Part shown: in pieces, positions 23,391 through 32,197 of the stretch
Layout: every line of letters begins with the position of its first letter
Numbering within the stretch: position 1 is the first letter of the stretch
NCBI RefSeq assembly: GCF_002798405.1
Contig: NZ_PGGV01000012.1
Location: 62,001 to 126,000 of the forward strand
Direction of reading: 5' to 3'
Source: Glycomyces xiaoerkulensis
GTDB taxonomy: Bacteria > Actinomycetota > Actinomycetes > Mycobacteriales > Micromonosporaceae
Length of the DNA stretch: 64,000 nt
Made by a program: the position numbers and the translations under genes
Notes under the pieces: generated by a model
What the model was told of the DNA's origin: nothing
The model's database searches: none
Seen by the model: only the letters and a program-made list of their open reading frames with translations

Positions 23391-24400
23391 ACGACACGCA
23401 GGCGAGCGAACCAATGCTCGAGATCAACGACCTGCACGTCCGTTTCCCGGTGCGGCGCAATATGTTCGGACGGATAGCGGTCGAGAACCACGCCGTTTCC
23501 GGCGTCGATCTGTCGCTCATGCCCGGGGAGACCCTCGCGCTGGTCGGCGAGTCCGGCTGCGGCAAGACCACTCTGGGCCGCACCATCGTCGGCGCCCAGA
23601 AGGCCACCAGCGGTTCCGTCGTCTACGGCGGCCGCGACCTCACGAAGCTGAAGAACCGCGAGAAGGGCCCTTACCGGCGCCAGATCCGCATGGTCTTCCA
23701 GGACCCGTTCTCCTCGCTCAACCCGCGCATGACCCTCCGCCAGGTCATCGGCGACCCGCTGGTCGCCACCGGCGAGGCGAGCGGCACCGAGCTGGAGGAC
23801 CGGATCGCCGAGATGATGCGCAGGGTCGGGCTGTCCCCGGACTACATGGACCGCTACCCGCACGCCTTCTCCGGCGGGCAGCGCCAGCGGGTCAACATCG
23901 CCCGCGCCCTCATCGTCGAGCCGAAGCTGGTGGTCGCCGACGAGCCGGTCAGCGCCCTCGACGTGTCGGTGCGCGCCCAGATCCTCAACCTGATGCGCCG
24001 GCTCCAGGAAGAGTACGGGCTCACCTACCTGTTCATCTCCCACGACCTGTCGGTGGTCGAGAACATCGCCGACCGCGTGGCGGTCATGTACTTCGGGAAG
24101 ATCGTCGAAGTGGCCGACACCGCCGACCTGTACGACAAGCCCGCCCACCCGTACACCGAGGCGCTCATGTCCGCCGCGCCCATCCCGAACCCGGCCCAGC
24201 GGGGCCGCAAGGGCCGGATCCTCCTGCCCGACGAGCTGCCCGACCCCACCGACCCGCCCCCGGGATGCTCCTTCGCCTCCCGGTGCGGCTATGCCGAGGC
24301 CGGTCGGTGCGACCGGGATCCGGTCGACCTCGTGGACGGCGTACGCTGCGTACGCAAGAACGAGCTGGACCTCCAAGGCATAGTCAAGGCGGACGTGTAG
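23387..24400 (+). CDS. ABC transporter ATPase, DppF/OppF type
   Basis: The 337-residue ATPase partners the preceding one. It shows Walker A GESGCGKT, signature FSGGQRQR, Walker B LVVADEPVSALD, the switch ISHDLSVV, and the C-terminal GCSFASRCGYAEAGRC cysteine cluster. ATGA overlap with the upstream gene and direct abutment with the downstream glycosidase (no base between the stop and the next ATG) show one operon. Together the five proteins form a complete importer. Confidence 0.92.
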   Translation: MNDTQASEPMLEINDLHVRFPVRRNMFGRIAVENHAVSGVDLSLMPGETLALVGESGCGKTTLGRTIVGAQKATSGSVVYGGRDLTKLKNREKGPYRRQIRMVFQDPFSSLNPRMTLRQVIGDPLVATGEASGTELEDRIAEMMRRVGLSPDYMDRYPHAFSGGQRQRVNIARALIVEPKLVVADEPVSALDVSVRAQILNLMRRLQEEYGLTYLFISHDLSVVENIADRVAVMYFGKIVEVADTADLYDKPAHPYTEALMSAAPIPNPAQRGRKGRILLPDELPDPTDPPPGCSFASRCGYAEAGRCDRDPVDLVDGVRCVRKNELDLQGIVKADV

Positions 24401-26371
24401 ATGACCGATATCGTGCCCGCCGTCGAAGGACTCGGCTTCGGCGGCGACTACAACCCTGAGCAGTGGCCGCGCCGGATCTGGGACGAGGACGTCGAACTCA
24501 TGCGGGAGGCCGGGGTCAATCTGGCGACCGTCAACGTCTTCTCCTGGGCGAGCGTCAACCCCGCGCCGGGCAAGTGGGAGTTCGGGCAGCTCGACGAGAT
24601 CATGGACCTGCTGGCCGAGTCCGGCGTCCAGGTCGATCTGGCCACACCGACCGCCGCCCCGCCCCCGTGGTTCTCGGTCGCGCACCCCGAGACGCTGCCG
24701 GTCGACGAGTACGGGCGCCGCAAGAACTACGGCTCCCGCGGCGAGTACTGCCCCTCCTCGCCGGTGTACCAGGAGGCCGCCGTCGAGATGGCCTCGAAGC
24801 TCGCCGAGCGCTACGCCTCCCACCCGGCGCTGGCGATGTGGCACGTCGGCAACGAGTTCTTCCAGCGCTGCTTCTGCGACCAAACCGCCGCGGCGTTCCG
24901 GACCTGGCTGACCGAGCGCCACGGGGACCTCGACGGGCTCAACCACGCCTGGGGCACCGCGTTCTGGTCCCAGACCTACACCGACTGGGAACAGGTGCTG
25001 CCGTCCCGGGTCGCCACCAGCACCCCGAACCCCGGCCAGATCCTCGACTTCCAGCGGTTCTGCTCCGACGCCCTGCTGGGGCTGTTCCGCGCCGAGGCGG
25101 CCGCGATCGAGGCCCACTCCGAGGCCCCGATCACCACCAACCTGATGGTCACCGGCAACTTCACCATGCTCGACTACCACCGCTGGGCCGAGCACATGAA
25201 CGGCGATCGCCGACTGATCGCGGTCGACCACTACGTCCTGCCGGCCGATGAGATCGAGGCCGAGGCCCAGGTCGCCTTCGCGGCCGACCGGTCGCGCGGC
25301 CTCGCCCGGGGCGGCCCGTGGCTGCTGATGGAGCAGGCCGCCAACTCCTCGGCCTGGCGCCAGGGCTTCTTCGCCAAGAAGCCGGGGGAGCAGCTCCGCC
25401 ATTCGTTGTCCTATGTGGCACGAGGCTCGGAGGGTGCCCTCTACTTCCAGTGGCGCGCCTCCAAGGCCGGCGCCGAGCGCTGGCACTCGGCGATGCTGCC
25501 GCACGGCGGCACCGAGACCAAGACCTGGCGCGAGGTCAAGACCCTGGGCGGCTGGTTCCGTCGGCTCGCCGAGATCAAGGGCTCCCGGGTCCGCTCCCGG
25601 GCGGCGATCCTGCTCGACCACGAATCGGTCTGGGCCTCGGCGAACCCCGGCGAGATGTCGGCGTTCATTGACCCCTACCCCGAGATCCGCCGCTGGCACG
25701 CGGCCCTGTGGCGCCGCGGCGTCGTCTGCGACGTCGCCCACCCCACCGACGACCTCGCCGGCCGGTCGGTGGTCTTCGCCCCGTCGCTGTACATGCTCGA
25801 GGACGACGCGAACCTGCGCCGATACGTCGAACAGGGCGGCACGCTGGTCGTCGGCCCCAATTCGGGCATCGTCGACCGCAACGACCACGTCCACGACGGC
25901 CTCCCGGGCGCCCTGCGCGACCTGCTGGGCGTCCGCATCGAGGAGTTCCACCCCCTCCGCGACGGCGAGCGGGCGGCGCTCGACGACGGCACCGAGGGAG
26001 CGGTCTGGACCGAGGCCGCCCACGCCGAAGGCGCCGAGGTGGTCGCCGGCTACATCGACTACCCCTCCACCGGAGCGATCTTCCGCCGCGAGCTCGGCGA
26101 CGGCGCCGTCTGGTACCTCACGACCCGCCCGACCGACCTCGACCCGTTCCTCGACCGGCTCGATCTGGCCCCGGAGGTCCCCGGCCTCCCGGCGGGCGTC
26201 GAAGCCGTCCGCCGCGACCACGAGGACGGCCGCACGTACCTGTTCGCCATCAACCACACCCACAAGGCCGTGACCATCCCGTCCGAGGGCACCGACCTGC
26301 TGACCGGCACCCCCTGGACCCCGAGGACCCACCTGCACAGCAACTCCGCCGCCGTGATCCGCGAGCGGTGA
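24401..26371 (+). CDS. GH42 beta-galactosidase
   Basis: The 656-residue protein is a glycoside hydrolase family 42 enzyme of normal length. The N-terminal TIM barrel shows GGDYNPEQWP (about 14-23), the acid/base E152 in WHVGNEF, and the nucleophile E311 in LLMEQA. The trimerisation domain and a small C-terminal beta domain follow. There is no signal peptide, so it acts in the cytoplasm on imported disaccharides or oligosaccharides such as beta-galactosides from plant cell wall. Cysteines around 107 and 157-160 (EYCPSS, RCFC) match the zinc site found in many GH42 enzymes. The ATG follows the ATPase stop without a gap. Confidence 0.93.
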   Translation: MTDIVPAVEGLGFGGDYNPEQWPRRIWDEDVELMREAGVNLATVNVFSWASVNPAPGKWEFGQLDEIMDLLAESGVQVDLATPTAAPPPWFSVAHPETLPVDEYGRRKNYGSRGEYCPSSPVYQEAAVEMASKLAERYASHPALAMWHVGNEFFQRCFCDQTAAAFRTWLTERHGDLDGLNHAWGTAFWSQTYTDWEQVLPSRVATSTPNPGQILDFQRFCSDALLGLFRAEAAAIEAHSEAPITTNLMVTGNFTMLDYHRWAEHMNGDRRLIAVDHYVLPADEIEAEAQVAFAADRSRGLARGGPWLLMEQAANSSAWRQGFFAKKPGEQLRHSLSYVARGSEGALYFQWRASKAGAERWHSAMLPHGGTETKTWREVKTLGGWFRRLAEIKGSRVRSRAAILLDHESVWASANPGEMSAFIDPYPEIRRWHAALWRRGVVCDVAHPTDDLAGRSVVFAPSLYMLEDDANLRRYVEQGGTLVVGPNSGIVDRNDHVHDGLPGALRDLLGVRIEEFHPLRDGERAALDDGTEGAVWTEAAHAEGAEVVAGYIDYPSTGAIFRRELGDGAVWYLTTRPTDLDPFLDRLDLAPEVPGLPAGVEAVRRDHEDGRTYLFAINHTHKAVTIPSEGTDLLTGTPWTPRTHLHSNSAAVIRER

Positions 26372-26447
26372 TCGGGCGGTACCGTCGAGTACCGCCCATG
26401 GAGTCGGGTTCCCGACAGACAGCGCGTCGGGTTCGCAATGATCATGT

Positions 26448-26461
26448 GTGTAGAAATACAC
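26448..26461 (+). promoter_or_regulatory. Putative Crp-type operator
   Basis: GTGTA-GAAA-TACAC is a perfect inverted repeat that ends 8 bases before the ATG of the Crp/Fnr-type regulator. The TGTG..CACA spacing resembles Crp-family sites, so it may be an autoregulatory operator. This is inferred from sequence only. Confidence 0.45.
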
Positions 26462-26469
26462 TTAGGTCT

Positions 26470-27150
26470 ATGGAGATCGCTACACGGGAACCGGATCTGG
26501 TCGACGAGGCCGAGCTGGAAGAGCTGGTGGCCCTGGGCCATCGCGTCGGGTACCCGCCGAAGTCCGTGCTGGTGCGGGAGGGGGAGCGCACCGATTTCGT
26601 GCTCTACCTCCTGTCGGGGCACCTCAAGGTGGTCACCGGTCGCCCGCCCGCGATCGTCCGCTTGTACCGGCCCGGTTCGGTGGCCGGCGAACGTGCCGCG
26701 GTCACCGGCCACCCGCGCAGCGCCGACCTCGTCGCCGTCAACCGGGTGGAAGCGATCATGGTGAGCGGTCGGGACTGGTACGAGTTCATTCAGAGGCACC
26801 CCGGCATGCTGCTGAGGCTCTACGCCGACTCGCTGAACCGCCTCGAATCCCGCGATCCGTCGAAGTCCGAGTCCGTGCCCACGGCGGAGATGAAGGTCGC
26901 ATCGAGCCTGCTGCTGCTGCTGAAGAGCGGCCTCGGCGAGTCCGGAACCGACGGCCACCTGATCTGCGGGATCACCCAGCAGGACCTCGGGTATCTCAAC
27001 GGGATGTCGCGCGAGAGCGTGTCGATCGGCCTGCGTTCGCTCCGCGAGCGAGGCGCCGTCACCACCGGGCGGTCGAGAATCCTCGTTCACGATCTGGACG
27101 ATCTCGAGCGGGTCTCGCAGCGCAATTACCGGACCGCGGAGCCCTTATGA
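26470..27150 (+). CDS. Crp/Fnr-family transcriptional regulator
   Basis: The 226-residue protein has a cyclic-nucleotide-binding-like domain (about 15-125, with VLVREGERTDFVLYLLSGHLKV and the RPGSVAGERAAV turn) and a C-terminal winged helix with ITQQDLGYLNGMSRESVSIGLRSL as the recognition region. The phosphate-binding cassette does not show the classical cAMP-binding arginine-serine pair, so its ligand is uncertain. No Fnr cysteine cluster is seen. It starts 98 bases after the GH42 gene, with its own putative operator, and overlaps a small membrane protein gene. Whether it controls the uptake operon is unknown. Confidence 0.85.
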   Translation: MEIATREPDLVDEAELEELVALGHRVGYPPKSVLVREGERTDFVLYLLSGHLKVVTGRPPAIVRLYRPGSVAGERAAVTGHPRSADLVAVNRVEAIMVSGRDWYEFIQRHPGMLLRLYADSLNRLESRDPSKSESVPTAEMKVASSLLLLLKSGLGESGTDGHLICGITQQDLGYLNGMSRESVSIGLRSLRERGAVTTGRSRILVHDLDDLERVSQRNYRTAEPL

Positions 27151-27374
27151 ACGCCGCGGAGATCCTACCCCACCTCCTCCCTCACCTGACCTACTTCCTA
27201 GCGGTGATCCCGCTGGTGGTGGTCACCAAGCACCTGTTCGCCTACCTGGCCGAGCGGAACCGGGAGCGGTCCAGGCTCGAGCGACTGACCCGCAGTCTCG
27301 AAGGCACCGACCCGCAGTCCCGAGCCGAGATTCTGCGAGCGCTCGGCCAACAGCGGAAAGATGATCATTCCTGA
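27147..27374 (+). CDS. Small single-pass membrane protein
   Basis: The 75-residue product has one hydrophobic segment (about 10-28, LLPHLTYFLAVIPLVVVTKHL) followed by a charged, arginine-rich helix that ends in QQRKDDHS. The start overlaps the regulator stop (ATGA), so the two are translated together. I do not recognise the family. A role as membrane partner or sensor for the Crp-type regulator is conceivable but not supported by more than the overlap. Confidence 0.6.
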   Translation: MNAAEILPHLLPHLTYFLAVIPLVVVTKHLFAYLAERNRERSRLERLTRSLEGTDPQSRAEILRALGQQRKDDHS

Positions 27375-27430
27375 TCGGTCGACCGCTGCCGCCTTCGCTT
27401 GAAAGCACCGAAGAAACGGGGAATCGCCGC

Positions 27431-28030
27431 GTGGCCGTCGACCGGGCAGCCTCCTACGATGGCGTCTCGCTCTACAAGCTGGTATGGCGCCTGGTCAGGG
27501 ACCAGGGTTTCGATCCGCGGGACTTCGTTCTCGCGGGAAGCGCCAGACTCTGGCTGGAAGGAGTCATTCCGCGCCTCGCCGACATCGACATCGTCGCCCG
27601 CGGCGGGACTTGGCAGCGGGCCCTGAGGCTGGCGGAGAACCGAACCCTCCACAATGGCATATACCAGGGCGAGAACACCGGCGAACCCGTCGCTCAGCTC
27701 TACGGTCGGCGCATCGACGTGTGCCGATCCTGGCCCTGCCTCTCCAAGGACGCCGACGCCCTCATCGACCACGCGGAGATCATCAGCGACCTGCCCCACA
27801 TGACGTTGGCCGACGTGGTGGCGTACAAGAGCGTCCTGGACCGGCCGAAGGACCGCGGAGACCTGCGGCGACTGCGGCACAGGGCCTTCGGAAGCGTCGA
27901 GTCCCCGCAGCGCCCGGAGCAGGCGCCCCCGGAGTTCGAGCACGCGGTCCCGATCGAGCGGCTCCGGGATCGATCCCTGGTCGAGCGTGCTCCGGCGGCC
28001 GCACCCGCGGCGAGCGCCGATCGGCCTTGA
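27431..28030 (+). CDS. Nucleotidyltransferase-fold protein
   Basis: The 199-residue protein has the minimal nucleotidyltransferase pattern: VLAGSARLWLEG at about 27-38, then LADIDIVARG with two aspartates, and later MTLADVVAYKSVLDRPKDRGDLRRL, which resembles the helix seen in AbiEii/MNT-like proteins. Members move a nucleotide to a protein, RNA or small molecule, and some are toxins. No HEPN or AbiEi partner is seen beside it. GTG 27431 is the best start, though an ATG-initiated frame overlaps. The C-terminal 40 residues are proline- and alanine-rich and probably disordered. Confidence 0.6.
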   Translation: MAVDRAASYDGVSLYKLVWRLVRDQGFDPRDFVLAGSARLWLEGVIPRLADIDIVARGGTWQRALRLAENRTLHNGIYQGENTGEPVAQLYGRRIDVCRSWPCLSKDADALIDHAEIISDLPHMTLADVVAYKSVLDRPKDRGDLRRLRHRAFGSVESPQRPEQAPPEFEHAVPIERLRDRSLVERAPAAAPAASADRP

Positions 28031-28062
28031 CCACGGTCGCACGGCGATCGCAGAGTGAGGGT

Positions 28063-28740
28063 TCACCGATTCCCGTTGCACTCGGCGATCCGCGGATGGC
28101 GGAGGCCGGGGTGATCCCTCGGCAGGGTCAGTTTCATGACCGAACCGGAGACCGCCAGGCAGGCCACCAGCAAGGGCCAGGAGAGGGCTATCTGGGCCGC
28201 GCCTCCACCGAGGACCGCCAGAGACTCGCTGTCGGTGAGCCAGAACGGGGTCAGGACCGCCACGCGCAGGGCGTACATCGCCACCCAGACCCAGGAGGCC
28301 GCAGCGTAGGCGCGCAGCAGCGCCGGGTCCGCGCGCCAGCGCGTCCGCTGGCCCAGGACCGCGCCCACGATGAGGCCCAGGAGCGGGCGGCGGAAGGCGA
28401 TCGAGCCGGCCCAGACCAGGGCGCTGGCGGCGTTGGAGAGGATGCGGGGGAGCAGGATGTCGGCGGCCCGGCCGGTGTAGAGGACGATGAACCCGGCGGC
28501 GCAGACGCTCAGCAGGCCCAGGATCACCGCGCGCGGCTTCGTGCCCTGCCGAAGGCGGACCGCGGCGATCACCGCCGCCGCCGCGAGCGAGGCCGCCACG
28601 CCCCAGGGGATGGAGCGGCCGGTCAGCATCCAAGTGAGGATGAACACGACAAGCGGGGCGGTGGCATCGAACGCGCCGCGCTTGCCGCCTAGTAGGCTGA
28701 CAAGCGTGTCTTGCCGCACAGTATCGGACGCTGTAGACAA
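28063..28740 (-). CDS. DUF3159 family membrane protein
   Basis: The TTG start at 28740 is supported by AAGGG seven bases upstream on the minus strand. The 225-residue protein matches the DUF3159 pattern: an N-terminal LLGGKRGAFDATAPLVVFIL, then five or six membrane helices, with the conserved FRRPLLGLIVG near the middle and FWLTDSESLAVLG. Function is not known. These proteins are found in most actinobacteria, often near genes for nucleotide or tRNA metabolism. It is transcribed away from the gene at 28797. Confidence 0.85.
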   Translation of the reverse strand: MSTASDTVRQDTLVSLLGGKRGAFDATAPLVVFILTWMLTGRSIPWGVAASLAAAAVIAAVRLRQGTKPRAVILGLLSVCAAGFIVLYTGRAADILLPRILSNAASALVWAGSIAFRRPLLGLIVGAVLGQRTRWRADPALLRAYAAASWVWVAMYALRVAVLTPFWLTDSESLAVLGGGAAQIALSWPLLVACLAVSGSVMKLTLPRDHPGLRHPRIAECNGNR

Positions 28741-28796
28741 CTGCCAACCCTTACCCGAGAGAGCCGCTACGACAAGGCAAGGCTACCCTAATCGAA

Positions 28797-29870
28797 GTGA
28801 GCCGCTGGGGCGACGCCCAGCCAGGCCCCACCACGGACGGATTGGCGCAGTACCGGATGCTCGGCACACATCGGATCAGCGAATCGCAACTCGTTGAGCT
28901 CCTCCGCCGTGCCCGACAGACCGATTTCGGGCGTTGGAGCAAGGAGGACCTGTCGCGAGGCATGGCCGGCCTCGGCTGGAAGGTCCGATCCGCCGAGGTC
29001 GACATCGGGATGTGGCGGGCCGAGACCGGCTACGACACCGGCAACGCCATCGCCGACTCGATCCCGCCGCAGACCCCCGTGACTGGTCACGCCGACTTCT
29101 ACTCGATCGAGGTCATGGTGTTGCGGTCGGCCGAGCGCGGTCGGCAGGGCGAGAACCACCGGACGATGGTGTTCCGCGAGGTGCTCCGGGTCATGCTGGA
29201 CGAGATGGGCGCCCCGGAGGTGCGGGGCGGGGATGGCGGCCCGTGGGTCCGCTGGTACCGCGACGGCCTCATCTTCGAGCTGCACCTGCGCCGCTTCCAC
29301 GGCGGTGTCACGCTGCGGCTGCTCTCGCCCCAGTTGTTCGAGCAGCTCGAGTCCCACGCCGTCGGCAAGGGGGACGTCTCCGGGTGGCAGGCCTTCGCCC
29401 GCAGGTCCAACCTGCCGCCCGAGCCGGCCTGCCACGACATGGGGGAGTTCACCGAGCGGCTCAGCTCCCTGCTCGGCGACATGGCCGCCGACGTGCCGAC
29501 CATCGACACCTCCGGGATCGTCCTCCTGCGCACCGGTGACTGGTCGGCCCGGTACGTCGCGGCCTTCCTCGACGGCGGCAACCTGCGCGTCGAGGCCTCG
29601 GCGGCGGTCAACGGCACCTGGCGGGCCGGGCTCTCCAACCTGCCCAGCATGGGCTTCCGGGCTCCGAGCGGCGGCCAGCCCAACTGGTCCCGCTCGTTCC
29701 CCTCGACCGACCGGGCCGCCACCACCCAGGCCGCCCACATGATGGTCGACGCCCTTCGGGCCTTCGGCATCCAGGACCTGTTCGACATCGTCTACGACGG
29801 GTTCACCGCCGACGGCGAGCGCATGTACCTCCCGGTCCTCGGCATCGGCGGCGGAGTGAACGCCTACTGA
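28797..29870 (+). CDS. Protein of unknown function, 357 residues
   Basis: I do not recognise the family with confidence. The N-terminal 60 residues resemble the start of actinobacterial DUF6301-type proteins (a tryptophan-rich helix region, LSRGMAGLGWKV). The rest is an alpha/beta protein without signal peptide or membrane segment. Two similar halves may be present, each with an R-W or L-R strand pair (VRWYRDGLIFELHLRRF and SARYVAAFLDGGNLRVEA). The GTG start lies 56 bases from the divergent DUF3159 start, and threonine aldolase follows 17 bases downstream. Confidence 0.55.
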   Translation: MSRWGDAQPGPTTDGLAQYRMLGTHRISESQLVELLRRARQTDFGRWSKEDLSRGMAGLGWKVRSAEVDIGMWRAETGYDTGNAIADSIPPQTPVTGHADFYSIEVMVLRSAERGRQGENHRTMVFREVLRVMLDEMGAPEVRGGDGGPWVRWYRDGLIFELHLRRFHGGVTLRLLSPQLFEQLESHAVGKGDVSGWQAFARRSNLPPEPACHDMGEFTERLSSLLGDMAADVPTIDTSGIVLLRTGDWSARYVAAFLDGGNLRVEASAAVNGTWRAGLSNLPSMGFRAPSGGQPNWSRSFPSTDRAATTQAAHMMVDALRAFGIQDLFDIVYDGFTADGERMYLPVLGIGGGVNAY

Positions 29871-29887
29871 CGCGTTAGGGTTTGGGC

Positions 29888-30898
<1,011 letters not shown>

Positions 30899-30930
30899 GT
30901 CCGAAGCTTGCCGAACATCCGCGCATCGAT

Positions 30931-30949
30931 GTAGGTTAGGCATACCTAT
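30931..30949 (+). promoter_or_regulatory. IdeR/DtxR iron box
   Basis: The 19-base site GTAGGTTAGGCATACCTAT matches the consensus TTAGGTTAGGCTAACCTAA at 15 of 19 positions. It lies 34 bases before the ferredoxin ATG and predicts control of the bacterioferritin region by an IdeR/DtxR-type iron sensor. Confidence 0.8.
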
Positions 30950-30982
30950 ATGAGCCCAGCCTTACCTACCGGAGGTGCGCGG

Positions 30983-31171
30983 ATGTACGCCTGCATCTGT
31001 CACGGAGTGCCCGACCACGAGGTCGACCAGTGCATCCGCGACGGCGCGCACTCCGAGGACGCGATCGGCGAGGCCTGCCAGGCCGGGACCGGCTGCGGCA
31101 ACTGCCGCGACCGCCTCGCCGACATGATCGAGAGCTATTTCTCCGGCGACGCCGTCTCCGCCGCCGCCTGA
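30983..31171 (+). CDS. bfd: Bacterioferritin-associated ferredoxin
   Basis: ATG 30983 has GGAGG seven bases upstream. The 62-residue protein has four cysteines in the (2Fe-2S) pattern C-x-C (YACICHGV, residues 4-6) and C-x2-C (GCGNCRDRL, about 35-38). This is the BFD domain. It reduces heme in bacterioferritin to release stored iron. It is preceded by an iron box and followed 168 bases later by bacterioferritin, so iron-controlled expression of storage and release is expected. Confidence 0.92.
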   Translation: MYACICHGVPDHEVDQCIRDGAHSEDAIGEACQAGTGCGNCRDRLADMIESYFSGDAVSAAA

Positions 31172-31212
31172 TTCCCGCCCCGCAACCACATTTGTGTCTG
31201 TATGCGCCTGCC

Positions 31213-31253
31213 CGTGGTTAGGCAAGCTTGTCCTACTTTAGGCATTCCTGACT
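31213..31253 (+). promoter_or_regulatory. Degenerate iron-box half-sites before bacterioferritin
   Basis: Two partial matches to the IdeR/DtxR site lie here: GTGGTTAGGCAAGCTTGTC (about 11 of 19) and CTACTTTAGGCATTCCTGA (about 12 of 19). Tandem weak sites are typical of bacterioferritin genes that are activated by iron-loaded IdeR. Matches are by eye. Confidence 0.45.
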
Positions 31254-31339
31254 GGTAACCGGCCCCGGTCCCGCCCTACGCTGGGGTTCGCCGGTCCGCG
31301 CGGCCGGCCGCACACGAACCGTGGGAAGGACGCATCGAA

Positions 31340-31822
31340 ATGCAGGGCGACGAGAGAGTCATCGAGTTCCTCAACGAGCAGCTCACCGCCGAGCTCACCG
31401 CCATCAACCAGTACTTCCTCCACGCCAAGTTGCAGGAGAACTGGGGCTATCCCAAGCTGGCCAGGTACACCCGGGCGGAGTCCCTGGACGAGATGCGCCA
31501 CGCCGAGGTCCTCACCGACCGGATCATCTTCCTGGAGGGGCTGCCGAACTTCCAGCGGCTCTTCTCGCTGCGGATCGGGCAGTCCGTGCCGGAGGCCTTC
31601 CGCTGCGACCGGGAGATCGAGGTGGAGGCGATCGACCGCCTCAAGCGCGGCATCGAGCACATGGAGTCGGTCCAGGACTACGTTTCCCGGGAGCTGTTCC
31701 AGAGCATCCTCAAGGACGAGGAGCACCACATCGACTACCTCGACACCCAGCTCGAGGTCATCGACAAGATCGGCGAGGAGCGGTACCTCCAGTCGCTCAT
31801 CGAGCAGCCCGAGGCCGAATAG
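31340..31822 (+). CDS. bfr: Bacterioferritin
   Basis: The 160-residue protein is a four-helix ferritin-like protein. It shows the ferroxidase ligands (E18 in LTAELTAINQYFLHA, E51 and H54 in DEMRHAE, E94, E127 and H130 in LKDEEHHIDYL) and the heme-binding methionine 52. It stores iron as a 24-mer, oxidising ferrous iron. GGAAGGACG precedes the start. It follows bfd, separated by degenerate iron boxes, and is closed by a strong terminator. Confidence 0.95.
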   Translation: MQGDERVIEFLNEQLTAELTAINQYFLHAKLQENWGYPKLARYTRAESLDEMRHAEVLTDRIIFLEGLPNFQRLFSLRIGQSVPEAFRCDREIEVEAIDRLKRGIEHMESVQDYVSRELFQSILKDEEHHIDYLDTQLEVIDKIGEERYLQSLIEQPEAE

Positions 31823-31833
31823 ACCCGGAGGTG

Positions 31834-31866
31834 GAAGAGGGGGCCGACCAGGTCGGCCCCCTCTTC
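31834..31866 (+). terminator. Intrinsic terminator of bacterioferritin
   Basis: A perfect 16-base inverted repeat around one central base (GAAGAGGGGGCCGACC and its complement) starts 12 bases after the stop and is followed by GTTT. The A/C-rich edges make it bidirectional in part. Confidence 0.85.
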
Positions 31867-31919
31867 GTTTGCGGTAGAGCCCCTCACATCTCCACCACAG
31901 TGGTATGCCGCCGCTGGTC

Positions 31920-31984
31920 TTGACAGCGTCGACGTCAGGATCGTAACATATCGATACTTCGAATGAAAGTTTCGCGAAAGTTTC
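31920..31984 (+). promoter_or_regulatory. Orphan promoter with tandem GAAAGTTTC repeats
   Basis: TTGACA (31920-31925) and TAACAT (31944-31949) are 18 bases apart. After the predicted start, GAAAGTTTC occurs twice (31965-31973 and 31976-31984), with 11 bases from one repeat start to the next, about one helix turn, which fits two operator sites on the same face. Similar GAAA..TTTC palindromes control xylan genes in some actinobacteria and also occur at 17976-17989 here. Confidence 0.6.
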
Positions 31985-32133
31985 AGCTCAAATTTTATCA
32001 GACTCGCCCCAGGACCGCGCCGATGCCAGGGTGATGCCACCGGAGGCGTAGTAAAATTTCCGGAAGTGTGCGGCCGAGTGCCGCTCCGATCGGGGTCCGG
32101 CGGCACTCCTCCGGACCCCGACCGATACTTTTC
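31957..32133 (+). ncRNA. Possible short transcript between promoter and hairpin
   Basis: If the promoter at 31920 is active, transcription would run to the 11-bp hairpin of 32090-32121 (arms CGGGGTCCGG and CCGGACCCCG, 10-base loop), followed by ACTTTT. That would make a transcript of about 175 bases without a convincing gene. A lost gene is an equal alternative. Confidence 0.3.
32090..32132 (+). terminator. Hairpin with short T run
   Basis: Arms 32090-32100 and 32111-32121 pair over 11 bases with a 10-base loop, followed at 32129-32132 by TTTT. It could end a plus-strand transcript from the promoter at 31920. Confidence 0.5.
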
Positions 32134-32147
32134 GCGAAGAGGGAAAC

Positions 32148-32183
32148 AGGGGCGGAGCATCAGAGCCGGGATGCTCCGCCCCT
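32148..32183 (-). terminator. Terminator of the GNAT gene
   Basis: A perfect 14-bp stem (AGGGGCGGAGCATC with its complement, 8-base loop) lies 15 bases after the minus-strand stop at 32198, followed on that strand by GTTTCCCTCTT. Confidence 0.75.
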
Positions 32184-32197
32184 CCGCGTCGGCCGGC

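Larger units (their letters stand above)
31867..32147. other. Intergenic region, no convincing gene
   Basis: Bases 31823-32197 hold no convincing gene. They contain the terminator above, a promoter with tandem GAAAGTTTC repeats, a second hairpin, and the minus-strand terminator. A 23-codon frame (31963-32034), MKVSRKFQLKFYQTRPRTAP plus three residues, starts near the predicted transcription start. It is basic, has no ribosome site, and I give it low weight. Confidence 0.5.

Noticed and set aside
23360-26461. Minus-strand open frame of over 1000 codons opposite GH42 and ATPase
   Set aside because: Antisense shadow; the plus strand encodes intact enzymes with catalytic residues.
31963-32034. 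23-codon basic peptide frame after the orphan promoter
   Set aside because: No ribosome site, overlaps the tandem operator repeats, and no family pattern. Kept only as a remark.
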